NCBI RefSeq assembly: GCF_014649015.1
Contig: NZ_BMSF01000003.1
Span: 248,001-312,000, forward strand
DNA length: 64,000 bases
Direction: 5' to 3'
Source of the DNA: Streptomyces narbonensis
GTDB taxonomy: Bacteria > Actinomycetota > Actinomycetes > Streptomycetales > Streptomycetaceae
Shown here: piece after piece, positions 1 to 12,237 of the stretch
Position numbering within the stretch: the first letter of the stretch is position 1
Layout of the letters: every line of letters begins with the position of its first letter
Notes under the pieces: model-generated
Database searches by the model: none
Seen by the model: the letters and a program-made list of their open reading frames with translations, nothing else
What the model was told of the DNA's origin: nothing
Translations under genes and position numbers: made by a program

Positions 1-1
1 G

Positions 2-763
2 ATGTTCGGGGTGGACCCCGCCGACACCCGGCCGCAGACCGAGGAGGCCCTGCGGATCTTCGCCGCCGCGTGGCGCGAGCCGGAGTTCGAGTGGCACGGC
101 TCCCTCGACATCGGCCCCGGCGCGGTCCTCCCCCGCCCCGTGCAGCGGCCGCACCCGCCCCTCTTCATGGCCTGCTCACAGCACGACTCCCTGCGACAGG
201 CGGCCGAACTGGGCATCGGGGCCCTGGTGATGGGCTTCGCGGGCGCCGAGGACGTCCGGGCGATGCGTGCGGTGTACGACGGGGCCATCGCCGCCCGCGA
301 CGGGTCGCGGTGCGTCTCCACCGAGGTCAACGACCACTTCTCGGCGCTCTGCCCGACGATCGTCCTGGACGACGCCGACCGCGCCCTGCGGCTCGGCACG
401 CGCGGCCAGCGCTTCTTCGCCGAGTCGATCGCCCACTGGCACGGGGGCGCCCCCGCGCCCACCGGTTACGCGGAGGACGAGGACCATACGGGAGCACTCG
501 GCCAGGAACGCGAGAAACTGATCGCCCGCCTCCACGAGGCGAACATCCCGGCCCGCCCGGTCGACACCGGCACGTACAACACCGACCACGCCTACGGAGA
601 CGCCGCGACCGCGATCGCCTACGTGGAACGACTCCGGGAGATCGGCGTCGACGAGGTGATGTGCCTCATCCAGATGGGCACAGTGCCGCAGGAGGTCTGC
701 CTGGAGACCATCCGCCAGTGGGGCACGAAGGTGATCCCGCACTTCCGCGCGCCGTGCGGGTGA
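2..763 (+). CDS. Luciferase-like (LLM class) oxidoreductase, 5'-truncated
   Basis: This is the C-terminal ~253 residues of a bacterial-luciferase-like TIM-barrel monooxygenase; the gene begins outside the window. Family members use F420H2 or FMNH2 to oxidise small organic substrates. Seen: a segment reading PVQRPHPPLFMACSQ, typical of the barrel strand that precedes the cofactor pocket, then AAELGIGALVMGF, and near the C-terminus a GVDEVMCLIQMG strand followed by a helix ending in the stop at 763. The ATG at base 2 is probably internal, because the family normally has 330-400 residues. The substrate cannot be inferred. It converges on gltD, separated by about 290 bp that hold a 9-bp tandem repeat. 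Confidence 0.8.
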   Translation: MFGVDPADTRPQTEEALRIFAAAWREPEFEWHGSLDIGPGAVLPRPVQRPHPPLFMACSQHDSLRQAAELGIGALVMGFAGAEDVRAMRAVYDGAIAARDGSRCVSTEVNDHFSALCPTIVLDDADRALRLGTRGQRFFAESIAHWHGGAPAPTGYAEDEDHTGALGQEREKLIARLHEANIPARPVDTGTYNTDHAYGDAATAIAYVERLREIGVDEVMCLIQMGTVPQEVCLETIRQWGTKVIPHFRAPCG

Positions 764-822
764 TCCCCGCCCGCGACGGACACCAAGGACACCGGGCAGC
801 GCCCACCGACGCGCACCGGAGG

Positions 823-885
823 ACAGGGAGCACAGGGAGCACAGGGAGCACAGGGAGCACAGGGAGCACAGGGAGCACAGGGAGC
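823..885. repeat. Seven perfect 9-bp tandem repeats
   Basis: Seven consecutive identical copies of ACAGGGAGC lie between the convergent luciferase-like gene and gltD. The 9-bp period keeps reading frame, but the frame open through it on the plus strand follows the stop of the upstream gene and looks non-coding. It is a likely variable-number repeat. I see nothing else in 764-1051. Confidence 0.9.
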
Positions 886-1051
886 AACCGTACGCGCCGC
901 CGAACCCACGACGTGTCCCACGACGGACAGCTGCGGACCTTCACCACGAGCACCGGCGCCCACCCAGTCGTCCGGTCGGGGACATTCGGGGGGCGCCGCG
1001 CTCAGTTCCGCACGTCGTTGTACGGGACGTTCTCAGGGTGATCCGGCGGGA

Positions 1052-2504
1052 TCAGACCGTCAGCGAACGGTCCGTCGGACGGATCGGGGCCGGCAGGGAG
1101 CTGGCTCCGGTCAGGTAGCGGTCCACGCCACGGGCGGCGGAGCGGCCCTCGGCGATGGCCCACACGATGAGGGACTGGCCGCGGCCGGCGTCACCGGCGA
1201 CGTACACGCCATCGACGTTGGTGGCGAAGTCCGCGTCACGGGCGATGTTACCCCGCTCATCGAGGTCCAGACCAAACTGCGCGACCAGGCCGTTCTCCAC
1301 GTCCGTGCCGGTGAAGCCCATCGCGAGCGTGACCAGCTGGGCGGGGATCTTGCGCTCCGTGCCCGGCTTCTGGGTCAGCTTGCCCTCGACGAACTCGACC
1401 TCGACGAGGTGGAGGAACTGGACGTTGCCGTCCTCGTCGCCCTCGAAGTGGGTGGTGGAGACGGAGTAGACCCGCTCGCCGCCCTCCTCGTGAGCGGAGG
1501 TGACCTTGTACAGCATGGGGAAGGTCGGCCAGGGCTGGCCTGCGTTCCGGTCCTCGCCCGGCTTCGGCATGATCTCCAGCTGCGTGACCGAGGCCGCGCC
1601 CTGGCGGTGCGCCGTACCGACGCAGTCCGCGCCGGTGTCGCCGCCGCCGATGACCACGACGTGCTTGCCCTCGGCGGTGATCGGCGGGGCCACGAAGTCA
1701 CCCTCGACGACCTTGTTGGCCAGCGGCAGGTACTCCATGGCCTGGTGGATGCCGTTCAGCTCGCGGCCCGGGACGGGCAGGTCACGCGCGGTGGTGGCAC
1801 CGGCGGCGATGACCACGGCGTCGAACCGCTTGCGCAGGTCCGTCGACGTCAGGTCGCGGCCGATCTCGATGCCCGTGCGGAACTTGGTGCCCTCCGCGCG
1901 CATCTGCTCGATGCGGCGGTTGATGTGCCGCTTCTCCATCTTGAACTCGGGGATGCCGTAGCGCAGCAGGCCGCCGATGCGGTCGGCGCGCTCGTACACG
2001 ACCACGGTGTGGCCGGCCCGGGTCAGCTGCTGGGCGGCGGCGAGACCCGCAGGGCCCGAGCCGATGACGGCCGCGGTCTTGCCGGACAGGCGCTCGGGCA
2101 CCTGCGGCTTGACGTCGTTCGCGTCCCAGGCCTTGTCGATGATGGAGACTTCGACGTTCTTGATGGTGACGGCCGGCTGGTTGATGCCGAGCACGCACGC
2201 CGACTCGCACGGAGCCGGGCACAGGCGGCCGGTGAACTCCGGGAAGTTGTTGGTGGCGTGCAGGCGCTCCTGCGCCGCCGACCAGTCCTCGCGGTAGGCG
2301 AAGTCGTTCCACTCGGGGATGAGGTTCCCGAGGGGGCAGCCGTTGTGGCAGAACGGGATGCCGCAGTCCATGCAGCGGCCGGCCTGCTTGCTGATGATCG
2401 GCAGCAGCGAACCGGGAACGTAGACCTCGTTCCAGTCCCTGACGCGCTCGCCCACCGGACGGGTCTTGGCGACTTCGCGCCCGGTGGTAAGGAAGCCCTT
2501 GGGG

Positions 2505-2512
<8 letters not shown>
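1052..2512 (-). CDS. gltD: Glutamate synthase small (beta) subunit
   Basis: GltD takes electrons from NADPH through FAD and two 4Fe-4S clusters and passes them to GltB, which makes glutamate from glutamine and 2-oxoglutarate in the cytosol. The 486-residue length is normal. The N-terminal cluster-binding region has cysteines at 47, 50, 55 and 59, then 98, 102 and 106. A first dinucleotide fold begins with GSGPAG at about 151 and a second with GGGDTG at about 290. The ATG at 2512 overlaps the gltB stop by 8 bp, so the two are translationally coupled, gltB first. No oddities are seen. Confidence 0.98.
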
Positions 2513-7064
<4,552 letters not shown>

Positions 7065-7127
7065 CGGCTCTCCCGTCGTCGTCGTGGCATATGCAACTGC
7101 CGAGGGACGACGTTGGCCCTCCGCGAA

Positions 7128-7143
7128 ATTTCGTGCAGGTTAC
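7128..7143 (-). promoter_or_regulatory. GlnR-like half-site upstream of gltB
   Basis: Read on the minus strand the site is GTAAC-N6-GAAAT, a close match to one half of the actinobacterial GlnR consensus gTnAC-n6-GaAAC. It lies 64-79 bp upstream of the gltB start. I do not see a second good half on either side, so nitrogen control by GlnR is an inference. Confidence 0.45.
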
Positions 7144-7520
7144 ATGATGGCTGGCTTCTCGCGAAGTGGATAGCTCGTTCCAGCATGCGGACACCACCGA
7201 CACGCAGTGGTGGTGTGTTCTCACCTGTGGGGTGCGGGGACAAGGGGCTGTCCCGCGGGGACGGGCCGGGGGAGCCGGAGGGATCTCCGGGCTTCGGCGG
7301 TCCGTCGCTGAGCGGGCATCGTTGCCCGCCTGGGTGGGCTCCATTGCCCGACGGCGCTCAAGCCTCATTCCCGTTGGTCACGAGTTCGAAACCGCCGGGT
7401 AACCGGCTACTTATGTGGCGCCGTGCATAGTGTCTCATCGCCGCGGCGGATCGAGCAGGGGATATACGTCACAGCCGATTCGTGCCGTACGCCCCGAAAA
7501 GGTGCCCCGAAATGCCGGAA

Positions 7521-7539
7521 AGGCCCCTCGAAGGGGCCT
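7521..7539. terminator. Perfect short hairpin
   Basis: The arms AGGCCCCT and AGGGGCCT flank the loop CGA. It lies in the region between the gltB leader and the 3' end of the VIT gene. It could end transcripts, but there is no T-tract. Confidence 0.4.
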
Positions 7540-7619
7540 CCCGGTCGTCTCTACGGGTACGAAATCCGTTCCGATATCCGGAGCGGCGACACCGCCATCA
7601 CACCGTCCCTGCCGCGCCG

Positions 7620-7685
7620 CGGACAGCCCGCGGACAGCCCGCGGACAGGCCCCCGGACAGCGCCGCGCACAGCCCGCGGACAGCG
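7620..7685. repeat. Degenerate GCGGACAGC short tandem repeat
   Basis: About six imperfect units resembling CGCGGACAGCCC are packed against the stop codon of the VIT-family gene. They look like slippage-derived repeats. Confidence 0.6.
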
Positions 7686-7688
7686 CCG

Positions 7689-8417
7689 CTACAGCGCCGC
7701 CCCGAAGAGCATCCCGAGCCCGTACGTGACGGCGGCCGCGGCGCCACCCAGGACGAGCTGCCGCATCCCGCTGAAGAGCCAGCCGCGGGCGGTCACCCGG
7801 GCCACCAGCGCCCCGCAGCCGAAGAGGCCGATGAGCGCGAGCAGCACGGCGGGCCAGAGCGCGGTCGCCCCGAGCAGGTACGGCAGTACGGGGAGCAGGG
7901 CGCCGAGCGCGAAGGAGCCGAAGGACGAGACCGCGGCGACCATCGGCGACGGGAGGTCGTCGGGGTCGATGCCGAGCTCCTCGCGGGCGTGGATCTCCAG
8001 GGCCTGCTCGGGGTCCTTCGACAGCTGCATGGCGACCTCGCGGGCGAGGGCGGGCTCGACGCCCCGGGAGACGTAGAGCGCGGCGAGCTCCTCCATCTCG
8101 TCGATCGGGTGCTTGCGCAACTGACGGCGCTCGACGTCGAGTTCCGCCTGGACGAGCTCGCGCTGCGAGGCCACGGAGGTGTACTCGCCGGCCGCCATGG
8201 AGAAGGCTCCGGCGGCGAGCCCCGCGACGCCGGTGATGACCACGGTCTGCGTGGACACCGCGCCGCCGGCGACACCGGTCATCAGGGCGAGGTTGGAGAC
8301 GAGACCGTCCATCGCGCCGAACACCGCCGGGCGCAGCCAACCGCCGTTCACGTCACGGTGCGTGTGGTTGTCGCGGTGCGCCTCGTGCAGTGGTGCCTGA
8401 GCTTCGATGATGGACAT
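7689..8417 (-). CDS. VIT1/CCC1-family membrane transporter
   Basis: This 242-residue membrane protein belongs to the VIT1/CCC1 family, which exports or sequesters Fe2+ or Mn2+. A His-rich N-terminus (HEAHRDNHTHRD) precedes TM1, which contains AVFGAMDGLVSNLAL. TM2 carries the family signature GAFSMAAGEYTSVASQRE. A hydrophilic, acidic cytosolic segment at about residues 80-145 is the family's metal-binding region, and two or three more TM segments follow. There is no ferritin-like N-terminal domain. The ATG at 8417 has a GAGGGG ribosome site; longer ORFs upstream are spurious. It is divergent from the glycohydrolase operon. The metal specificity is not determinable from sequence. Confidence 0.9.
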   Translation of the reverse strand: MSIIEAQAPLHEAHRDNHTHRDVNGGWLRPAVFGAMDGLVSNLALMTGVAGGAVSTQTVVITGVAGLAAGAFSMAAGEYTSVASQRELVQAELDVERRQLRKHPIDEMEELAALYVSRGVEPALAREVAMQLSKDPEQALEIHAREELGIDPDDLPSPMVAAVSSFGSFALGALLPVLPYLLGATALWPAVLLALIGLFGCGALVARVTARGWLFSGMRQLVLGGAAAAVTYGLGMLFGAAL

Positions 8418-8670
8418 GACTCTCCCCTCGTTCCGGCGGGCCGGGTTGCACCCGCCGCCCCCAACACCCTCGAAAATACGCGCGATGTAAGGGGTCCGCC
8501 AGCAAGGCAGGCCGTACTTACTAAGGCCCGCCTCACTGCCCGCGCCGGATTCCCACGTGGCGTCAGCCGGGTGACAGAACCGTTTCTTCGGCGAGTTCAC
8601 GGCCGGCGGTGGCACAGATCCAGGCATCGGGGCGCCGACCGCGCGCCCCACCCGAGGAAGGGGCCGCGAG

Positions 8671-9666
8671 ATGGTGACCACCACGGCATGCGACACGCGC
8701 GAACGGGCGAGGGGGGCGCTCCTCGGCCTCGCCGTCGGCGACGCCCTGGGAGCCCCCGCCGAGAACATGCGCCCTTCGGAGATCCGCCGCCGATGGGGCC
8801 GCATCGAGGGCTTCGTGACGGACCGCCCGGCGGGCACCGACGACACCGAGTACGCGATCTTCTCGGCCCTGCTCCTCGCCCGGCACGGCTCGGCGCTCAC
8901 CGTCCACCACGTCGAACGGGCCTGGCACCACTGGATCGCCGACCTCGACGAAGGCCCCTTCCGCGGCGCGGGCTTCTCGGAGCGCGGCACGCTGGAGAAC
9001 CTCCGCCGGGGCCTCGCCGCGCCCATCTCCGCCCAGCACCGCCACGCCTGGAGCGACGGGCTCGCGATGCGCGCCGCGCCCTTCGGGGTCTTCGCGGCCG
9101 GCCGGCCTGCGGAAGCGGCACGCCTCGTCGCGATCGACGGCAGCGTCAGCCACGAGGGAGAGGGCATCTACGGCGGCCAGGCCGTCGCGGCGGGCGTCGC
9201 GGCGGCGATGGCGGGCGCGGGCGTGACCTCGGTCATCGCGGCGGCGCTCTCCGTCGTCCCGATGGACTCCTGGACGGCCCGCTCCCTGCGCCGCGCGGTC
9301 GTCGCCGCCCAGCGCGTCCAGCCGGACCCACTCACCCGCGAGCGCAAGGTCCGCTCGGCGGTCGTCATCGGCGGCTACCCGTGGACGGACCTGGCCCCGG
9401 AGGCGGTGGGCCTGGCCTTCGGCGCCTTCGCGGCGGCCCGCGGGGACTTCCGTACGGCGGTCCTGACCGCGGTCAACATGGGCCGCGACGCCGACACGAC
9501 GGCAGCGGTGGCGGGCGCCCTGGCCGGCGCGGCGGGTGGCCTGAGCTCCATCCCGACCGACTGGGCCACGGCCATCGCCCCGGTCACGGGCAGCTGCCTG
9601 CCCTCCATGCGCGGCTACCACATCCTGGACGTCGCGGACCTGCTGACCCCGGAGGGGGACTCCTGA
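8671..9666 (+). CDS. ADP-ribosylglycohydrolase family protein (paralog 1)
   Basis: A 331-residue DraG/ARH-fold protein; the family cleaves N- or O-ribosyl bonds using a binuclear Mg/Mn centre. Seen: the N-terminal helix motif GALLGLAVGDALG (15-27), metal ligands Thr56-Asp57-Asp58, and the C-terminal ligand motif GRDADTT (271-277). All catalytic-site residues are present, so it should be active. The ATG at 8671 follows a GAGGAAGGGG ribosome site. It is the first of seven overlapping genes, and its TGA overlaps the next ATG. The substrate (ADP-ribosyl-protein, ADP-ribose derivative or a ribosylated small molecule) is unknown. Confidence 0.9.
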   Translation: MVTTTACDTRERARGALLGLAVGDALGAPAENMRPSEIRRRWGRIEGFVTDRPAGTDDTEYAIFSALLLARHGSALTVHHVERAWHHWIADLDEGPFRGAGFSERGTLENLRRGLAAPISAQHRHAWSDGLAMRAAPFGVFAAGRPAEAARLVAIDGSVSHEGEGIYGGQAVAAGVAAAMAGAGVTSVIAAALSVVPMDSWTARSLRRAVVAAQRVQPDPLTRERKVRSAVVIGGYPWTDLAPEAVGLAFGAFAAARGDFRTAVLTAVNMGRDADTTAAVAGALAGAAGGLSSIPTDWATAIAPVTGSCLPSMRGYHILDVADLLTPEGDS

Positions 9667-11105
9667 TGAGCGGAGACACGACGACCACGACGCCACCCGC
9701 GAGCCCCGCCACCACGGGCAGCCTCCCGGCCGCTGTGGGCGATCGTCCCGCAGGGCCTGAGGGTCGCCCCTCCGAGGGAGGGTGGGCACAGCCCCCGGTG
9801 CCGGGCTCCGGCCCTGCGACCGGTGCTCACCAGGACCTGGTGGTAACCCTGGTGCCGGACCTCGGCTCGCCGGGGCAACCCCTGGTGCGGGTCACCGGCA
9901 CCTGGGGCGGCGCCCACGAGGCCGTGCCGGCCGACGAGCCCCGCAGGGCGAGCCGCGAGAGGACCGAGGGCCTTCTCCTCGGCCTCGCCGCGGGCGACGC
10001 CGCCGGCTGGCCCGCCGCCCGCCACAGAGCCGCCCGCATGCCCGAATGGACCCGCCGCCTCACCCGCGAACTCGACACCTTCGCCGAGCAGAACGCCACG
10101 ACCACCCTCCCCGTCCCCATCGCCCTCAACCAGCCCCCGGAGCCCCTCCGCCTCGGCCCCTCCGACGACGCCGAGTGGGCCGCCTTCACCGCCGAGGCGG
10201 TCCTCGCCGCCGCCGGCCCCTTCTTCGCCGGCCTCCCTCCGGACCGCCGCCTGCGCGCCGCCGTCGACCTCGCCTGGAACGCCCTCGCGGGCCAGGTCGC
10301 CGCCGCCGCCGACCGCGCCCCCGAGGTCGAGTCCGCCGTCCTCCCCCTCCGCGCCCGGATCTCCGTACGCGCGGGCCTCGGCAATCTCGCCACCGGTCTG
10401 CGCCCGCCCGCCACCGGCCACGACAACCCGCACTACTTCGACGACGCCGCCTGCGTCCGGGCCGCCGTCCTCGCCGTCGTCCACCCCGGCGACCCGCGCG
10501 CCGCCGCCGAACTCGCCGAGTTCGACGCCCGGTACACCCAGGACGGGGACGGCGTCCACGGCGCCCGCGCGACGGCGGCGGCGGTCGCTGCGGCCCTCGG
10601 CGGGGCGACCGTCGACGAGGCCGTCGGCGCGGCCCTCGCCGAACTCCCGCCCGCCACCGAGATCGGCCGCAACGCCCGGTACGCGGTGCAGCTGGCCAGG
10701 ACCGCCGGCTCGGCCTTCGAGCTGGTCCCGCTCCTGGAGCACCAGATCGTGGACCACGTCTACAGCTACGGGATCGCCGCCGCCGAGACCGTTCCGGTCG
10801 CCCTCGCCCTCGCCACCGCCGCCCGGGGCGAGATGACGGCCGCCGTACCGGCCGCCGTCTGTCTCTCCCGGGTCGCGGACTCCGCCCCCGCGCTCGCAGG
10901 CGCGCTCACCGGCGCGCTGGGCGGCGGCCGTTCGGTGCCCCCGACCTGGCGCGAGGCCTGCCGGACGCTCGCGGGGTGCGCGCTGCCCCGGCTCGCGGGG
11001 ACGGACCTGGTCGAACTCGCCGGGCTCCTGGGAGCCACGGAACCGGCCTCCCCAGGTGGACAATTCCGACATGACACCCACACTGGATGTGCCCACCCTG
11101 GATGA
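9666..11105 (+). CDS. Degenerate ADP-ribosylglycohydrolase family protein (paralog 2)
   Basis: A 479-residue protein. Residues 1-95 are low-complexity and rich in Pro, Gly and Thr, and include an in-frame copy of a dispersed intergenic repeat (about residues 22-50). The DraG-like fold starts at GLLLGLAAGDAAGW near 105. The first metal motif is Ser166-Asp167-Asp168 rather than Thr-Asp-Asp. In the C-terminal motif the first ligand Asp is Val403, while Asp405 and Ser406 remain. The metal site is therefore incomplete, and it may be a non-catalytic partner or bind a different ligand. The start overlaps the preceding stop (ATGA), and the last 35 bp overlap the next gene. Confidence 0.8.
   Translation: MSGDTTTTTPPASPATTGSLPAAVGDRPAGPEGRPSEGGWAQPPVPGSGPATGAHQDLVVTLVPDLGSPGQPLVRVTGTWGGAHEAVPADEPRRASRERTEGLLLGLAAGDAAGWPAARHRAARMPEWTRRLTRELDTFAEQNATTTLPVPIALNQPPEPLRLGPSDDAEWAAFTAEAVLAAAGPFFAGLPPDRRLRAAVDLAWNALAGQVAAAADRAPEVESAVLPLRARISVRAGLGNLATGLRPPATGHDNPHYFDDAACVRAAVLAVVHPGDPRAAAELAEFDARYTQDGDGVHGARATAAAVAAALGGATVDEAVGAALAELPPATEIGRNARYAVQLARTAGSAFELVPLLEHQIVDHVYSYGIAAAETVPVALALATAARGEMTAAVPAAVCLSRVADSAPALAGALTGALGGGRSVPPTWREACRTLAGCALPRLAGTDLVELAGLLGATEPASPGGQFRHDTHTGCAHPG
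9731..9812 (+). repeat. Dispersed Streptomyces-type repeat inside a coding region
   Basis: The segment beginning CGCTGTGGGCGATCGTCCCG and containing GAGGGAGGGTGGGCACAG matches, with substitutions, the two copies near trpB (20890-20963 and 21059-21133). Here it is translated in frame within paralog 2. Confidence 0.75.
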
Positions 11106-12237
11106 CCGGATCACCGGCAGCCTCCTCGGGGCCGCCGTCGGCGACGCGCTCGGCGGCCCCGTCGAGGGCTACACCCCCCAGCAGATCCTGGAGCGTCACG
11201 GCGGCCGCGTCACCGGGATCGTCGGTCCCTGGAACGGCGAAGAATGGCGCACCGCCCGTCCCATCGCGCCGTACCACAAGGGCGACGGGCACGTCACCGA
11301 CGACACCTTGATGACCCACGCCCTGATCAGGGTCTACGAGAAGGTCCGCGGCCACCTCGACGCGTACGCGGTCGCGGACTTCCTCGTCCCCGAACTCATG
11401 GGCTCCCCCGTCTGGATCCCGGAGCTGGAGGCCGAGGCCCTCCCCCTCCAGCGGATCTTCCTCGCCGAGAAGTGGCTCGTGGCCCGGCTCCACTACGGCC
11501 ACGTGGACCCGCGCGAGGCCGGCGACGGCAACATCGTCAACTGCGGCGCCGCGATGTACATGGCGCCGGTCGGACTCGTCAACGCCGCCCACCCCGCGGC
11601 CGCGTACGCCGAGGCCCTCGACATCGCCGGCGCCCACCAGTCCTCGTACGGGCGGGAGGCGGCCGGCGTGTTCGCGGCGGCGGTCGCCGCGGCCTGCGCG
11701 CCGGGCGCGACGCCCTCCTCGGTCGTCGACACGGCCCTCTCCCTCGCCAAGGACGGCACCCGGTCCGCGGTCGAGGCGGTCGCCGAAGTGGCCGTCCGGC
11801 ACACGGACTTCGAGTCCGCCCTCAGCCCGCTCCGCGCGGCGGTGGCCCCCTTCGACACGGTCGGCCCCGACTACCGGTCCCCCTCCCTCGGCGCCCGCCG
11901 CCCCTCCCGGCTGCACGCGATCGAGGAGCTGCCGATCGCCCTGGGCATGCTGCTCGTCGGCGAGGGCGACTTCCGGCGTACGGTCCTCGGCGCCGTCAAC
12001 TACGGCCGCGACTGCGACTCGATCGCCACGATGGCGGGCGCGATCGCCGGCGCGCTGCACGGCGAGGCCGCCGTGCCGTCCGACTGGGCGAAGCGCGTCG
12101 CGGAGGCGAGCCGGCTCGACCTGCACGCCCCGGCGGCCGCACTGGCCCGGGTGACCCGCGAGGTCTTCGCCCGGGACGTGGAGCTCCGCCGGGCGCACGA
12201 GTCGGCGTTCGCGACGCTGGCGAGCGCGGACCGGTGA
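11071..12237 (+). CDS. ADP-ribosylglycohydrolase family protein (paralog 3)
   Basis: A 388-residue DraG/ARH-like enzyme with an intact metal site: GSLLGAAVGDALGGPVEGY near the N-terminus, Thr76-Asp77-Asp78-Thr79, and the C-terminal motif GRDCDS with Asp314, Asp316 and Ser317. I chose the ATG at 11071 because AGGTGG lies 11 nt upstream; a GTG at 11056 is possible. The longer loops (WIPELEAEALPLQRIF and IVNCGAAMYMAPVG) differ from paralog 1, so the substrate is probably different. The end overlaps the next gene by GTGA. Confidence 0.9.
   Translation: MTPTLDVPTLDDRITGSLLGAAVGDALGGPVEGYTPQQILERHGGRVTGIVGPWNGEEWRTARPIAPYHKGDGHVTDDTLMTHALIRVYEKVRGHLDAYAVADFLVPELMGSPVWIPELEAEALPLQRIFLAEKWLVARLHYGHVDPREAGDGNIVNCGAAMYMAPVGLVNAAHPAAAYAEALDIAGAHQSSYGREAAGVFAAAVAAACAPGATPSSVVDTALSLAKDGTRSAVEAVAEVAVRHTDFESALSPLRAAVAPFDTVGPDYRSPSLGARRPSRLHAIEELPIALGMLLVGEGDFRRTVLGAVNYGRDCDSIATMAGAIAGALHGEAAVPSDWAKRVAEASRLDLHAPAAALARVTREVFARDVELRRAHESAFATLASADR

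Larger units (their letters stand above)
7065..7688. other. Gene-free region upstream of gltB
   Basis: This 624-bp stretch has no credible gene. It holds the gltB leader and promoter region with a GlnR-like site (7128-7143), an 8-bp-stem perfect hairpin with a CGA loop at 7521-7539, and a short degenerate repeat of GCGGACAGCCC-like units at 7620-7685 running up to the stop codon of the VIT-family gene. Confidence 0.7.

Noticed and set aside
823..885. A CRISPR array
   Set aside because: The repeats are contiguous 9-bp units without spacers, and no cas genes are present.
8418..8670. An iron-box (IdeR/DmdR) site upstream of the VIT gene
   Set aside because: CTTACTAAGGCCCGCCT and nearby DNA fit the 19-bp iron box poorly.
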